Assembly (NCBI RefSeq): GCF_009728735.1
Contig: NZ_CP024636.1
Coordinates: 2,371,720-2,435,719, forward strand
Reading direction: 5' to 3'
DNA: 64,000 nucleotides
From: Pantoea phytobeneficialis
GTDB lineage: Bacteria > Pseudomonadota > Gammaproteobacteria > Enterobacterales > Enterobacteriaceae
The position numbers and the translations under genes were made by a program. Of this stretch, positions 18,771 to 30,389 are shown piece after piece; within the stretch, counting starts at the first letter, position 1, and every line of letters begins with the position of its first letter. The notes under the pieces were generated by a model. That model was not told the DNA's origin and did no database searches. It was given only the letters and a program-made list of their open reading frames with translations.

Positions 18771-20705
18771 ATGAATATATTCGATCACTATCGTCAGCGT
18801 TATGAAGCTGCCAAGGACGAAGAGTTCACACTGCAGGAATTCCTCGCAATTTGTAAGCAGGATCGCAGTGCATACGCCAACGCTGCAGAGCGACTGTTGA
18901 TGGCCATTGGTGAGCCGGTGATGGTTGATACTGCTCAGGAGCCACGCCTTTCCAGAATATTCTCGAATCGCGTCATTGGACGCTACCCTGCGTTTGAAGA
19001 GTTCTATGGCATGGAAGAAGCGATTGAACAAATCGTCTCTTACCTGAAACATGCTGCGCAAGGGCTGGAGGAGAAGAAACAGATTCTTTACCTGCTGGGT
19101 CCGGTTGGTGGCGGTAAATCATCCCTGGCTGAACGCCTTAAATCCCTGATGCAGCGCGTACCGATTTACGTGTTAAGCGCTGACGGTGAGCGTAGCCCGG
19201 TCAATGACCATCCGTTGTGCCTGTTTAACCCACAGGAAGACGCGAACATTCTCGAAAAAGAGTATGGTGTTCCACGTCGTTACCTCGGCACCATTATGTC
19301 GCCGTGGGCAGCTAAACGCCTGCACGATTTTGGCGGCGATATTACCCGTTTCAAAGTTGTGAAAGTCTGGCCGTCAATCCTCGAACAGTTGGCGATTGCC
19401 AAAACTGAACCGGGTGACGAAAACAACCAGGATATTTCTGCGTTGGTGGGTAAAGTGGATATCCGCAAACTGGAAAACCACGCACAGAACGATCCCGATG
19501 CCTACGGTTACTCCGGTGCCCTGTGCCGCGCCAACCAGGGCATCATGGAATTCGTTGAGATGTTCAAAGCACCGATTAAAGTGCTGCATCCCCTGTTGAC
19601 CGCCACTCAGGAAGGTAACTACAACGGTACGGAAGGTATTTCGGCGCTGCCGTTTAACGGCATCATTCTGGCGCACTCTAACGAATCTGAGTGGGTCACC
19701 TTCCGTAACAACAAAAACAACGAGGCGTTCCTTGACCGTGTTTACATCGTCAAAGTGCCTTACTGCCTGCGAGTTTCCGAAGAGATCAAAATCTACGAGA
19801 AACTGCTTAATCACAGTGAACTGTCAACCGCGCCATGCGCACCAGGCACACTGGAAACCCTGGCGCGTTTCTCTATCCTGTCGCGTTTGAAAGAGCCGGA
19901 AAATTCCAGCATCTACTCAAAAATGCGCGTCTATGATGGTGAAACGCTGAAAGATACTGATCCAAAAGCCAAGTCATGGCAGGAGTATCACGATTACGCT
20001 GGCGTGGATGAGGGAATGAACGGTCTTTCTACCCGTTTCGCCTTCAAAATTCTGTCACGCGTATTCAACTTCGACCATGCGGAAGTGGCCGCCAACCCGG
20101 TGCACCTGTTCTATGTGCTGGAACAGCAGATTGAACGTGAGCAGTTCCCACAGGAGCAGGCAGAGAAATATCTGGAGCACCTGAAAGGTTACCTGATTCC
20201 GAAGTATGCGGAGTTTATCGGCAAAGAGATTCAGACCGCCTATCTGGAGTCCTACTCCGAATACGGCCAGAACATTTTTGACCGCTATGTCACCTACGCC
20301 GACTTCTGGATTCAGGATCAGGAGTACCGTGATCCCGATACCGGACAACTGTTTGACCGTGAATCACTGAATGCCGAGCTGGAAAAAATCGAGAAACCTG
20401 CCGGGATCAGTAACCCGAAAGATTTCCGCAACGAGATTGTCAACTTTGTGCTGCGCGCCCGTGCGCAGAACAGCGGACGCAATCCGAACTGGACCAGCTA
20501 CGAAAAACTGCGCACGGTCATCGAGAAGAAAATGTTCTCGAATACCGAAGAGTTGCTGCCGGTGATTTCGTTCAATACCAAAACCTCAACGGACGAACAG
20601 AAAAAACACGATGATTTTGTCGACCGCATGATGGAGAAAGGCTATACCCGCAAACAGGTTCGCCTGCTGTGCGAATGGTATCTCCGGGTGCGTAAATCGT
20701 CATAA
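18771..20705 (+). CDS. prkA: PrkA (YeaG), serine protein kinase / AAA+ ATPase
   Basis: 644-residue protein, same length as E. coli YeaG and nearly identical along its whole length. An AAA-type nucleotide-binding domain has Walker A GPVGGGKS at residues 110-117; the C-terminal PrkA domain (about 400-644) is weakly kinase-like. It is implicated in adaptation to nitrogen starvation and stationary phase in E. coli; its substrates remain poorly known. The start ATG at 18771 has AAAGGA about 11 bases upstream. First gene of prkA-yeaH, behind a sigma-54 promoter. Confidence 0.97.
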   Translation: MNIFDHYRQRYEAAKDEEFTLQEFLAICKQDRSAYANAAERLLMAIGEPVMVDTAQEPRLSRIFSNRVIGRYPAFEEFYGMEEAIEQIVSYLKHAAQGLEEKKQILYLLGPVGGGKSSLAERLKSLMQRVPIYVLSADGERSPVNDHPLCLFNPQEDANILEKEYGVPRRYLGTIMSPWAAKRLHDFGGDITRFKVVKVWPSILEQLAIAKTEPGDENNQDISALVGKVDIRKLENHAQNDPDAYGYSGALCRANQGIMEFVEMFKAPIKVLHPLLTATQEGNYNGTEGISALPFNGIILAHSNESEWVTFRNNKNNEAFLDRVYIVKVPYCLRVSEEIKIYEKLLNHSELSTAPCAPGTLETLARFSILSRLKEPENSSIYSKMRVYDGETLKDTDPKAKSWQEYHDYAGVDEGMNGLSTRFAFKILSRVFNFDHAEVAANPVHLFYVLEQQIEREQFPQEQAEKYLEHLKGYLIPKYAEFIGKEIQTAYLESYSEYGQNIFDRYVTYADFWIQDQEYRDPDTGQLFDRESLNAELEKIEKPAGISNPKDFRNEIVNFVLRARAQNSGRNPNWTSYEKLRTVIEKKMFSNTEELLPVISFNTKTSTDEQKKHDDFVDRMMEKGYTRKQVRLLCEWYLRVRKSS

Positions 20706-20709
20706 TTAG

Positions 20710-22074
<1,365 letters not shown>

Positions 22075-22081
22075 TAAAAGC

Positions 22082-22105
22082 AGCCGGTCACTGACCGGCT
22101 TTTTA
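22082..22105 (+). terminator. Terminator after yeaH
   Basis: AGCCGGTCA / TGACCGGCT hairpin followed by TTTTT, eight bases after the yeaH stop. Also preceded by AAAAGC, so it could act on both strands. Confidence 0.9.
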
Positions 22106-22304
22106 CTCTCTGCTTTCCGCTAAAACCCTCTGCACCATACAGATTTTGTTGGCAAATTTAACTACAGATGCCTCAACACCTGCCGATATAAAAAAATATG
22201 TTATTTTCCGCTGACAAGCTATTGATAAGGCATTATCTTTTGTCTTTGTTCGCGTGAAGCTTACACACTACACCTGGATCACCACCCGCCGCAGGAGAAC
22301 GCCG

Positions 22305-24032
22305 TTGAATGCCAGCATGGTTTACAGTTTATTCATTATTGGTTCAGTGCTGGTTGCAGCAAGCATTCTGCTAAGCTCCTTTTCCTCGCGCCTGGGCATA
22401 CCAATTTTGGTGATCTTCCTCGCGCTCGGGATGCTAACCGGGGTCGATGGTATCGGCGGTATCGCTTTTGATAACTATCCGGTGGCCTACCTGGTATCCA
22501 ACCTGGCGCTGGCGATTATCCTGCTTGACGGCGGTATGCGCACCAAGGCCAGCTCATTCAAAGTGGCGCTTGGCCCGGCGTTGTCGCTGGCAACGGTTGG
22601 GGTGATGATCACCGCCGGTCTGACCGGTCTGGCCGCTGCCTGGCTGTTCCACCTCGATTTGATGCAGGGCTTTCTGATTGGCGCCATTATCGGCTCCACC
22701 GATGCTGCTGCGGTATTCTCTCTGCTCGGCGATAAAGGGTTAAACGAACGTGTCAGCGCAACGTTGGAAATCGAATCCGGCAGCAATGACCCGATGGCGG
22801 TGTTTCTGACCATCACCCTGATCGACATGATTCAACAGGGACAAACGGGGCTGAGTTGGATGTTTATCGTGCATCTGGTGCAGCAATTTGGTCTGGGCAT
22901 CGTGCTGGGGCTGGGCGGTGGTTGGGCGTTGCAGCAACTGATTAACCGCATCAATCTGGCGCAGGGACTTTATCCCCTGCTGGCATTGAGTGGCGGTATC
23001 ATCGTGTTTGCCCTGACCACGGTGATGGAAGGTAGCGGCATTTTGGCGGTGTATCTATGTGGTTTCCTGTTGGGTAACAGCCCAATTCGCAACCGTCATG
23101 GCATTCTGCAAACCTTCGATGGTATGGCATGGTTGAGCCAGATTGGCATGTTCATTGTGCTGGGTCTGCTGGTGACGCCATCCGATTTGTGGCATATCGC
23201 CATTCCGGCGATGCTGCTGTCGCTGTGGCTGATTCTGGTGGCGCGTCCGTTGTCGATTCTGGTCGGCCTGTTGCCATTTAAGGGCTTTACCGGACGTGAA
23301 CGCATTTTTATTAGTTGGGTTGGATTACGCGGTGCGGTGCCGATCATCCTGGCGGTGTTCCCGATGATGGCCGGGCTGGAGAACTCATCGCTGTACTTTA
23401 ATATCGCCTTCTTCGTGGTGCTGGTATCGCTGATGTTGCAGGGGACGTCACTGGGTTTCGCCGCGCGAAAAGCCAAAGTGGTGGTTCCACCGACGGCCTC
23501 ACCAATCAGCCGGGTTGGACTGGATATTCATCCTGAGAACCCGTGGGAGCAGTTCGTGTATCAGCTGAGCGCCGATAAATGGTGTATTGGTGCCGCCCTG
23601 CGAGACTTACAAATGCCGCGCGAAACCCGCATCGCGGCGTTATTCCGTGACAACGTTTTGATGCACCCCAACGGCAGCACGCGCCTGAAGGAAGGTGACG
23701 TGTTATGCGTGATTGGTCGCGAGCGCGATCTCCCTGCCCTCGGCAAGATGTTCAGCCAGTCACCGCCGGTGGCGCTCGACCAACGTTTCTTTGGTGACTT
23801 TATCCTGGATGCTGACGCCCGGTTGCGCGATGTGGCGCAAATTTACGGGTTGGATCTCGATGAAGAAACCAACGATCAACAATCCCTGGGGCAGTTGGTG
23901 ATGTCGTTGCTGGGCAGCACGCCGGTGGTCGGTGACCAGGTTGAATGGAACCAGCTTACCTGGACGGTGGCGGAGAAAGAGGACAACCATATCCTGAAAA
24001 TTGGTGTGCGACCGACAGAAGAGAAGGAATAA
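22305..24032 (+). CDS. cvrA: CvrA (NhaP2-type), K+/H+ antiporter
   Basis: 575-residue cation-proton antiporter of the CPA1 group. About 12 membrane helices (residues 5-385) with the ion-site stretch [19 protein letters not shown] and [15 protein letters not shown] cytoplasmic TrkA-C-like regulatory part follows ([17 protein letters not shown]..., [18 protein letters not shown]). It exports K+ for volume and pH control. I chose the TTG at 22305: AGGAG is seven bases before it and the product then aligns with E. coli from residue 1. An in-frame codon at 22254 would add 17 basic residues with no ribosome site. Confidence 0.93.
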   Translation: MNASMVYSLFIIGSVLVAASILLSSFSSRLGIPILVIFLALGMLTGVDGIGGIAFDNYPVAYLVSNLALAIILLDGGMRTKASSFKVALGPALSLATVGVMITAGLTGLAAAWLFHLDLMQGFLIGAIIGSTDAAAVFSLLGDKGLNERVSATLEIESGSNDPMAVFLTITLIDMIQQGQTGLSWMFIVHLVQQFGLGIVLGLGGGWALQQLINRINLAQGLYPLLALSGGIIVFALTTVMEGSGILAVYLCGFLLGNSPIRNRHGILQTFDGMAWLSQIGMFIVLGLLVTPSDLWHIAIPAMLLSLWLILVARPLSILVGLLPFKGFTGRERIFISWVGLRGAVPIILAVFPMMAGLENSSLYFNIAFFVVLVSLMLQGTSLGFAARKAKVVVPPTASPISRVGLDIHPENPWEQFVYQLSADKWCIGAALRDLQMPRETRIAALFRDNVLMHPNGSTRLKEGDVLCVIGRERDLPALGKMFSQSPPVALDQRFFGDFILDADARLRDVAQIYGLDLDEETNDQQSLGQLVMSLLGSTPVVGDQVEWNQLTWTVAEKEDNHILKIGVRPTEEKE

Positions 24033-24109
24033 TCCGAGCGCATTCGATTAGTAAAGCCCGCTGGACCGACTATGATCACTATTCCACCCTGCTGAAACGG
24101 GAGAATACG

Positions 24110-24343
24110 ATGGGACATGTGGTTAAGATTGGTCGTTACGAGATCATCGATGCGGAATTGAACGCGGGAAAGCTCGAAACCGTCAGCATTCCCTGCCTGA
24201 CCAATCCCGGCCTGAGTTATCAGCTCGACGGCTGGGATCATGAAACCAGTGTACCGGCGTGGATTGACGGCCAACCCGTCGATTTGGAGATCGGACACTA
24301 TGACAAACAGCAAGACCGTTGGGTATTAAAGAAACCCGCCTGA
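24110..24343 (+). CDS. Small conserved-looking protein of unknown function
   Basis: 77-residue soluble protein that I do not recognise. The start ATG at 24110 has a good GGGAG seven bases before it, codon use is like the neighbours, and the frame is closed by two nearby stops, so it is probably real. The product is acidic, with no signal peptide or membrane segment; it begins MGHVVKIGRYEIIDAEL and has several Trp and Asp residues (LDGWDHETSVPAWIDG) suggestive of a small beta-rich fold. It lies 77 bp after cvrA and ends just before a hairpin, and could share the cvrA transcript. Confidence 0.7.
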   Translation: MGHVVKIGRYEIIDAELNAGKLETVSIPCLTNPGLSYQLDGWDHETSVPAWIDGQPVDLEIGHYDKQQDRWVLKKPA

Positions 24344-24721
24344 GTTAATTTATTACCGCCATGCAGCTCATATGGCGGTTATTCCTAAAAGCAGTCTTAA
24401 AATCAAGCGCTATATCTGATGTTTTTTTGATTTTATCCATTCTATTCAATACGTTAAATGGGCGCTTCCACAGGCAATTCTTTTCTTTTCAGACTATGTC
24501 CATATTAACGCCATCAAATATCTCCTGCATACTCATAAACGTTGCTGCATTATTTTGTGACGAAAATCACGCCACAAACGGTCCTTATCGTGCAGCGCTT
24601 ATGGCAATGCTGATTTATATCTCGCTGAAATAAAAAGCCTTCTTCTTTCGGCGGTCCACACCTGAGCGCGTACTTGATTCTGGTCAGGCCATCTTTTACT
24701 TAAGAAAAGAGAGCAGGTTTT
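24344..24721. other. AT-rich control region before the WbaP-type gene (378 bp)
   Basis: It opens with the hairpin at 24355-24379. The rest is much richer in A and T than the flanking genes. A 90-codon frame at 24361-24633 starts inside the hairpin and is not credible. GGCGGT occurs at 24649 but is not followed by the rest of an ops element. No gene is supported here. Confidence 0.55.
24355..24383 (+). terminator. Terminator after the small gene
   Basis: ACCGCCAT (24355-24362) / ATGGCGGT (24372-24379) hairpin with a 9-nt loop, followed by TATT. The T-run is short. Confidence 0.65.
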
Positions 24722-26188
24722 ATGGCAAGTACATTGGTAATAAATAATGCAGCCCGCTCATGGAGCGGCTTGCGAAAAAACATTATTGCGAAAATAGCCC
24801 TAAGCATTTCTGATTTAATTGCACTGAATCTGGCACTTTTTTTATCCGCCGCCACCATCCAGGGGATTTGGGGAGAACTGGACACCTTTATTCCTCCGCA
24901 TCAAATTGAATATCGCTTCGTTGCGCAGTTAGGCCTTTCACTACTTTGCACTTTATGGTTTTGGGTGCGCCTCCGTCATTACACCTACCGCAAGCCTTTC
25001 TGGTTTGAACTGAAAGAGATCGTCAAAACCCTTTTCGTTTTCTCCCTACTCGACCTGGCACTGATTGCCTTCTCGAAATGGGACTTCTCGCGCATGGTGT
25101 GGGTGTTTAGCTGGAGCTATGCCCTGCTGCTGCTGCCGCTGATGCGTGCCGGAGTGAAGCGAGCCATTAATCGCGCCGGTCAATGGCAAAAAGAAACCAT
25201 TATTATCGGTTCCGGTAAAAATGCGCTGGAAGCCTATGCAGCCCTGCAAAGTGAAGAGATTCTTGGCTATAACGTGCAGGCGTTTATTGCCCTTGATAGC
25301 GACAAGCACCCGGAGCATGTCAATGGCGTGCCAGTGATTACCTGGGAAGATATTAACTGGCAAACCATTGATCGTGATAACACCCAATTTATTGTCGCCA
25401 CTGAGTTCGAACAGCAGGTGGTGCGGGATAAATGGTTGAAGTTCCTTTCCAAAATGCAATGCCGTTCGGTTTCCGTTATCCCGACACTGCGCGGTGTGCC
25501 GCTGTACGGCACGGATATGTCGTTTATCTTCAGTCATGAAGTGATGATCCTGCGCGTCAGCAACAACCTGGCAAAACGCTCTTCGCGCTTCCTTAAGCGT
25601 AGCTTCGACATTATCGTCGCTTCATTGCTGTTGCTGTTCCTCGCCCCGGTATTTGCGCTGCTGTGCTGGATGGTGAAACGTGACGGCGGCAACGCCATCT
25701 ATGGTCATGAGCGCGTCGGTTTCGAAGGCAAGAAGTTTCACTGTCTGAAATTCCGTTCGATGGTGACCAATTCACAGGAAGTGCTGCAAAACCTGCTGGC
25801 GACCAGTGAGGAAGCGCGAGCCGAATGGGACCGCGACTTTAAGCTGAAAAACGATCCGCGCATCACCAAAATCGGGGGCTTCCTGCGTAAAACCAGCCTC
25901 GATGAATTACCTCAGCTATGGAACGTGATTCGCGGTGAAATGAGTCTGGTGGGACCACGACCGGTGATTGAGGCCGAACTGGAGCGTTATGCCGGAGATG
26001 TGGACTACTACCTGATGGCGAAACCAGGCATGACCGGGTTATGGCAGGTGAGCGGCCGTAACGATATCGACTACGATACCCGCGTCTATTTTGACTCCTG
26101 GTACGTGAAAAACTGGGCGTTATGGACAGACATCGCCATCCTGTTCAAGACCGCTGGTGTGGTTCTGCGCCGCGACGGTGCCTACTGA
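24722..26188 (+). CDS. WbaP-type undecaprenyl-phosphate galactose phosphotransferase
   Basis: 488-residue membrane enzyme that starts exopolysaccharide or O-unit assembly by moving hexose-1-phosphate (usually galactose) from UDP-sugar to undecaprenyl phosphate. Four N-terminal membrane helices (about residues 22-145), a CoA-binding-like middle part (ETIIIGSGKNALEAY), one helix at 295-315, then the bacterial sugar transferase domain with KFRSM, LRKTSLDELPQLWNV, GEMSLVGPRPV and KPGMTGLWQVSGR. It is close to RfbP/WbaP and to AmsG/WceG of Erwinia and Pantoea. No other polysaccharide gene is near, so it is an orphan initiator. It ends at a strong terminator. Confidence 0.92.
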   Translation: MASTLVINNAARSWSGLRKNIIAKIALSISDLIALNLALFLSAATIQGIWGELDTFIPPHQIEYRFVAQLGLSLLCTLWFWVRLRHYTYRKPFWFELKEIVKTLFVFSLLDLALIAFSKWDFSRMVWVFSWSYALLLLPLMRAGVKRAINRAGQWQKETIIIGSGKNALEAYAALQSEEILGYNVQAFIALDSDKHPEHVNGVPVITWEDINWQTIDRDNTQFIVATEFEQQVVRDKWLKFLSKMQCRSVSVIPTLRGVPLYGTDMSFIFSHEVMILRVSNNLAKRSSRFLKRSFDIIVASLLLLFLAPVFALLCWMVKRDGGNAIYGHERVGFEGKKFHCLKFRSMVTNSQEVLQNLLATSEEARAEWDRDFKLKNDPRITKIGGFLRKTSLDELPQLWNVIRGEMSLVGPRPVIEAELERYAGDVDYYLMAKPGMTGLWQVSGRNDIDYDTRVYFDSWYVKNWALWTDIAILFKTAGVVLRRDGAY

Positions 26189-26198
26189 TACCCTCGAC

Positions 26199-26236
26199 GC
26201 GATGTCTGTTGCAGTCTGGCAGACATCGCCTTTTTT
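26199..26236 (+). terminator. Terminator after the WbaP-type gene
   Basis: Perfect 10-bp stem GCGATGTCTG (26199-26208) / CAGACATCGC (26220-26229), then CTTTTTT. Confidence 0.95.
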
Positions 26237-26304
26237 AATCCTTTCCTTTTGCCCTCTGAATCATTACCCTTCCCGCTCGATTAACAGGATGTTTCTGGTT
26301 TGTG

Positions 26305-27498
26305 ATGCAAAAATTTACCCTGCTGCTTTTAAGCCTGGTGCTGCTGGCACCGCTCGGCATTGATCTCTACCTGCCAACGCTACCGCAAATTGCCGAGGGG
26401 CTAAACAGCCCGGTGAGTCTGATTCAGACCACCATCCCACTGTTTTTACTGGTAATGGGGATCGGTCAACTGATCACCGGGCCATTGGTCGATAATTTTG
26501 GCCGTAAACCCATCGCGTTGATCGGGCTGGCGCTCTACATCATCGGTAGCGCCGTAGCGGCCACCGCCAGCGTCTGGCCGATATTTATGCTGGCACGCTT
26601 AATTCAGGGCTGTGCGGTATGTTGCACCGCGGTGGTGGCATTCAGCGGCGTACGCGACCGACTGAGCGGTGATGCCGCTGCTCGCGCTTACGGTTTTCTC
26701 AATGGCGCACTGAATATCGTCCCCGCACTGGCACCGTTGCTGGGTGGCCTGTTAGCCGATGCCTGGGGCTGGCGTGCCCCCTTCTGGTTTCTGTCGGCCT
26801 ATGCCGTGGTGATCACTGCGGTGGTGCTGCTGTGGCTGCCAGAAACCCGCCCGGCCAATACCCTGCGTGTCTCAGGATTACCGCTGGGACAATATCTCGC
26901 CATCGCGCGGGAGCCACGTTTTCTGGCATTCGCCTTTGCCAATGCAGGCGCACTCGGCATGGTGCTGACCTATGTGTCGCTGGCCCCCCATGTACTGATG
27001 ACCGAAGGCGGTCTGACACCACTCCAGTTCTCTTTTGCCTTTGGTGCCAATGGGTTCTGGATCATGCTGGTGAGTGCTTTTGTGAATAAAACCATCCGCA
27101 AAGCCGGTCGGCCATTTTGTCTGGCGATGGGTTTTGTCGCTATGTTAGTCGGTGCGCTGCTGCTCACCGGCGGAATGGCGCTGTTACCTGCGGCCTGGCA
27201 AACGCATTGGGCGTTGTACATGATCCCGGTCGCCATCTCCGTCGCCGGACTGGCTTTTACCGTTGGCCCGGCCACCAGCTATGCGTTGGAACCGTACCAA
27301 CAGCAGGCGGGCGTTGCTGCGGCATTACAGGGATTTATTCAGATGGCCTGTGGTGCAGGCGGCAGCCTGTTGGTGGTGGCCTTACCGCTGGCGGAGAAAT
27401 CCGCGCTGGCACTGATGATGCTGGTAGGTGCAGCGCTGGCGCTTATCGCCTGGCGCTGCAGTAAACGTATGCACGGTTCACTCACCGCGGTTAAATGA
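26305..27498 (+). CDS. Bcr/CflA-type drug exporter (MFS, DHA1)
   Basis: 397-residue transporter with about 12 membrane helices. MFS signatures are visible: [17 protein letters not shown] in helix 1, [12 protein letters not shown] in loop 2-3 (motif A) and [11 protein letters not shown] in helix 4, the Bcr/CflA pattern (bicyclomycin, chloramphenicol and other drug/H+ antiporters). The actual substrate cannot be read from sequence. ATG at 26305 is taken; a GTG one codon earlier is equally possible, and no clear ribosome site precedes either. It ends 8 bp past the stop of convergent dadX, overlapping it. Confidence 0.85.
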   Translation: MQKFTLLLLSLVLLAPLGIDLYLPTLPQIAEGLNSPVSLIQTTIPLFLLVMGIGQLITGPLVDNFGRKPIALIGLALYIIGSAVAATASVWPIFMLARLIQGCAVCCTAVVAFSGVRDRLSGDAAARAYGFLNGALNIVPALAPLLGGLLADAWGWRAPFWFLSAYAVVITAVVLLWLPETRPANTLRVSGLPLGQYLAIAREPRFLAFAFANAGALGMVLTYVSLAPHVLMTEGGLTPLQFSFAFGANGFWIMLVSAFVNKTIRKAGRPFCLAMGFVAMLVGALLLTGGMALLPAAWQTHWALYMIPVAISVAGLAFTVGPATSYALEPYQQQAGVAAALQGFIQMACGAGGSLLVVALPLAEKSALALMMLVGAALALIAWRCSKRMHGSLTAVK

Positions 27499-28561
27499 TT
27501 TCCACCGGAACGCGTGGTGCCAGGGCGCACATCAACTCGTAGCCCACCGTTCCGGCTGCTTTTGCCACGTCATCGATTTTCACCTGTTCGCCCCACAGTT
27601 CCACTTTCGAACCAATTCCGGCCTGCGGGCAAGGTTCGAGATCAATCATAATCATATCCATCGAAATCGCGCCGACGGTTCGCGTCATCACTCCATTGAC
27701 ACTTACCGGTGTCCCGGTCGGCGCATGGCGCGGATAACCATCGGCGTAACCGCAGGCCACCACACCGATACGCTGAGCGGCAGATGCGTGATAGCGATAA
27801 CCGTAGCCCACACCATCACCCGCCTGTAATTGTTGAATACCAATGATTTCGCTGGTCAGGGTCATCACCGGTTTAAGACCGGTGCTGGCGATATCCTGCC
27901 AGTTACCGCTCGGCGAGGCACCGTACAACACAATGCCGGGACGGACCCAGTCGAAATGCGCTTCCGGGTGCCACAACGTAGCCGCCGAATTCGACAGCGA
28001 GCGTGGGCAGTTCAGCCCTTCTGCTGCCAGTTCAATGCGCTTCATCGGCTCGATAATTCCCTGCGGATTCTCGGCATCAGCGAAGTGTGCCATCAGCGTC
28101 ATCTCGCCGACATTGGGTAACGCCCGCAACGCCTGCCAGGCGGCATTCACCTGCTCAGGACGGAAGCCGAGGCGATTCATGCCGCTGTTCACCTTCACAT
28201 AGATATCGATCGGCGCAGAGAGTTGCACCTGCGCCAGCGCCTGAATCTGCCAGTTGCTGTGCACGCTGGTCGTCAGGCGATAGCGGTCGATCAGTTGCAG
28301 ATCTTCTGCATGGAAAAAACCTTCCAGCAGCAGAATCGGTTTTTTCCACCCCTGCTCACGCAGCAGGATGGCTTCTTCCATGTTCAGTAACGCGAAACCG
28401 TCGGTTTCGGCCAGGTTCTGCCAGACGCGGCGGATACCGTGCCCATAAGCGTTAGCCTTTACCACGGACCAAACGCGTGATGCGGGTGCCGCCTGACGAA
28501 CGACGGTGAGATTATGTCGCAGCGCCTGTTGATTAATGGTGGCGACAATCGGACGTGACAT
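27491..28561 (-). CDS. dadX: DadX, catabolic alanine racemase
   Basis: 356-residue PLP enzyme interconverting L- and D-alanine. The PLP lysine is Lys35 in [10 protein letters not shown], and the opposite-face catalytic Tyr is in [17 protein letters not shown]. The length and its place downstream of dadA mark it as DadX rather than the biosynthetic Alr. It starts 21 bp after the dadA stop and belongs to that operon, converting L-alanine into the D-form that DadA oxidises. Its last codons overlap the 3' end of the convergent exporter gene by 8 bp. Confidence 0.96.
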   Translation of the reverse strand: MSRPIVATINQQALRHNLTVVRQAAPASRVWSVVKANAYGHGIRRVWQNLAETDGFALLNMEEAILLREQGWKKPILLLEGFFHAEDLQLIDRYRLTTSVHSNWQIQALAQVQLSAPIDIYVKVNSGMNRLGFRPEQVNAAWQALRALPNVGEMTLMAHFADAENPQGIIEPMKRIELAAEGLNCPRSLSNSAATLWHPEAHFDWVRPGIVLYGASPSGNWQDIASTGLKPVMTLTSEIIGIQQLQAGDGVGYGYRYHASAAQRIGVVACGYADGYPRHAPTGTPVSVNGVMTRTVGAISMDMIMIDLEPCPQAGIGSKVELWGEQVKIDDVAKAAGTVGYELMCALAPRVPVEII

Positions 28562-28582
28562 GCTCTTGCTCTCCCTGAATGC

Positions 28583-29884
28583 TCAACGCGTTACGTTAGC
28601 GTTACGCAACGGCGATGTGTTTGGCTCAAAACCGGGTAAATAACGCAGCACTGACAAATCGTCAGAAGCGATGGCCGGTTTCTTCCCGGAAATCAGATCG
28701 GCCAGCAACTGGCCAGAACCGCAGGCCATCGTCCATCCCAGCGTACCATGACCGGTATTAAGATAGAGATTAGAGAGCGGCGTACGGCCAACAATTGGCG
28801 TGCCGTCCGGCGTCATCGGACGCAATCCGCTCCAGAACGTGGCCTGTTCAACATAACCGCCTTCAGGATAGAGATCGCTGACCACCATCTCCAGCGTTTC
28901 ACGACGTGCTGGCAACAGTTTGGTGTTAAAACCAACAATTTCCGCCATGCCGCCCACGCGGATACGATCATCAAAGCGTGTGACAGCCACTTTATAGGTT
29001 TCATCCAGAATGGTAGAGACCGGCGCCGCATCCGGGTTTTTAATCGGAATCGTCAGCGAATAACCTTTCAACGGATACACCGGAATGCTGACAATATCTT
29101 TCAGCAGCGCGGTCGAGTAAGAACCAAACGCCACCACGTAAGCATCGGCTTTGATCACTTCATCCCCACATTTCACACCGTAGATACGGTTACCTTCACG
29201 TAGCAGGTGATCAACCGGCGTATCGAAGCGGAAGGTGACGCCAGCGGCGGCAGCCATCGCCGCGAGGCGCTGGGTAAATAGCTGGCAATCGCCAGTTTCA
29301 TCGTTTGGCAGACGCAAACCACCGGTCAGTTTGTGGGCCGTTGTCGCCAGCGCCGGTTCAACACTCGCCAGTTGGTGGGACTCCAGCAGTTGGTAAGGCA
29401 CTCCCGCTTCTTTCAGCACCGCAATATCTTTGCTGGCGCTTTCGAATTGCTGGCGGGTGCGAAACAGTTGCAGGGTGCCGCCCTGACGTCCCTCGTAAGC
29501 TATCCCGGTCGATTCACGCAAGGCTTTCAGGCAGTCACGGCTGTATTCCGCAATCCGCACCATGCGACTTTTGTTTTCCTGATAGTGGCGCATATCGCAG
29601 TTGCGCAGCATGTTCCACATCCACTCCAGTTGGAAGCGACTGCCATCGAGGCGGATAGCCAATGGCGCATGACGCTGGAACATCCATTTAACCGCTTTGA
29701 GTGGTACACCCGGTGCGGCCCAGGGGGCAGCATAGCCGGGAGAAATTTGTCCGGCATTACCTGCGCTGGTCTCCAGCGCTGCCCCCGGCTGACGATCAAT
29801 GACGGTAACCTCATGCCCGGCCTGCGCCAGGTACCAGGCGCTTGCGACGCCGACCACACCACTTCCCAGAATCACTACGCGCAT
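28583..29884 (-). CDS. dadA: DadA, D-amino acid dehydrogenase
   Basis: 433-residue FAD enzyme of the inner-membrane face that oxidises D-alanine and other D-amino acids to 2-oxo acids, feeding electrons to the quinone pool. The FAD-binding motif [17 protein letters not shown] opens the protein, YALA-type substrate part in the middle and [16 protein letters not shown] near the C-terminus closes the FAD site. Start ATG at 29884 follows GAGGG; an in-frame start at 29983 has nothing to support it. First gene of dadA-dadX. Confidence 0.97.
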   Translation of the reverse strand: MRVVILGSGVVGVASAWYLAQAGHEVTVIDRQPGAALETSAGNAGQISPGYAAPWAAPGVPLKAVKWMFQRHAPLAIRLDGSRFQLEWMWNMLRNCDMRHYQENKSRMVRIAEYSRDCLKALRESTGIAYEGRQGGTLQLFRTRQQFESASKDIAVLKEAGVPYQLLESHQLASVEPALATTAHKLTGGLRLPNDETGDCQLFTQRLAAMAAAAGVTFRFDTPVDHLLREGNRIYGVKCGDEVIKADAYVVAFGSYSTALLKDIVSIPVYPLKGYSLTIPIKNPDAAPVSTILDETYKVAVTRFDDRIRVGGMAEIVGFNTKLLPARRETLEMVVSDLYPEGGYVEQATFWSGLRPMTPDGTPIVGRTPLSNLYLNTGHGTLGWTMACGSGQLLADLISGKKPAIASDDLSVLRYLPGFEPNTSPLRNANVTR

Positions 29885-30389
29885 AAGACCCTCGCCACCA
29901 CCACAAAAGCATAATTGACCATATATTAAGCCTGGCACAGCATAACCAGACACCGGAAACCACCTCACATCTGACAGTATCATTTCACATGTTTTTTACC
30001 TTTCTGGTAACTAAAATCATGCCATCACGACAAAATCAGGATTTTTTATGCTGAAAAGTCATAAATCAGCAATTTATGATGCGGGAATCAGTCATTTTCA
30101 CTTTTTTCAGGAGAAAGCGCCGCAGTCATACAATGCACTTATAATCAGAATAATATTCTGCAAAATAAAACCAAATCCATATTTGAAATTATGAAATCAG
30201 CTGCGAGGATTTTTTGAATGATTTTGTGCCAAAAGAATTCGTTTGAGTTCCGGTTTCGGATAAGCGACAGTGGACTATCATTGATGTGTTCGCTCAGTTT
30301 TTTTGGGCTGTCTTTCTCAGGATGAAGCCTTAAACGTTCGTGACAGGTGACATTCCGTTACCTGCCACTCTGCAAAACAGAGGTGCGCT
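29885..30389. other. Divergent control region dadA / ycgB (505 bp)
   Basis: AT-rich region with no credible gene. Near dadA it carries two TGTGA half-sites on the - strand (29965-29969 and 29985-29989), 20 bp apart; E. coli dadAX is CRP and Lrp controlled, so these may be CRP contacts, but neither has a full second half. A-tracts around 30060-30200 could bind Lrp or H-NS. A short in-frame extension of dadA (to 29983) is not supported. Confidence 0.5.

Noticed and set aside
18776..18960. Long - strand frame opposite the start of prkA
   Set aside because: Shadow of a highly conserved gene; composition follows the prkA codons.
24361..24633. 90-codon + strand frame between the small unknown gene and the WbaP-type gene
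   Set aside because: Its ATG lies inside a terminator hairpin, there is no ribosome site, and composition is that of AT-rich non-coding DNA.
24649..24672. Possible JUMPstart/ops element before the WbaP-type gene
   Set aside because: Only GGCGGT matches; the following bases CCACACC do not fit the required GGCGGTAGNNT core.
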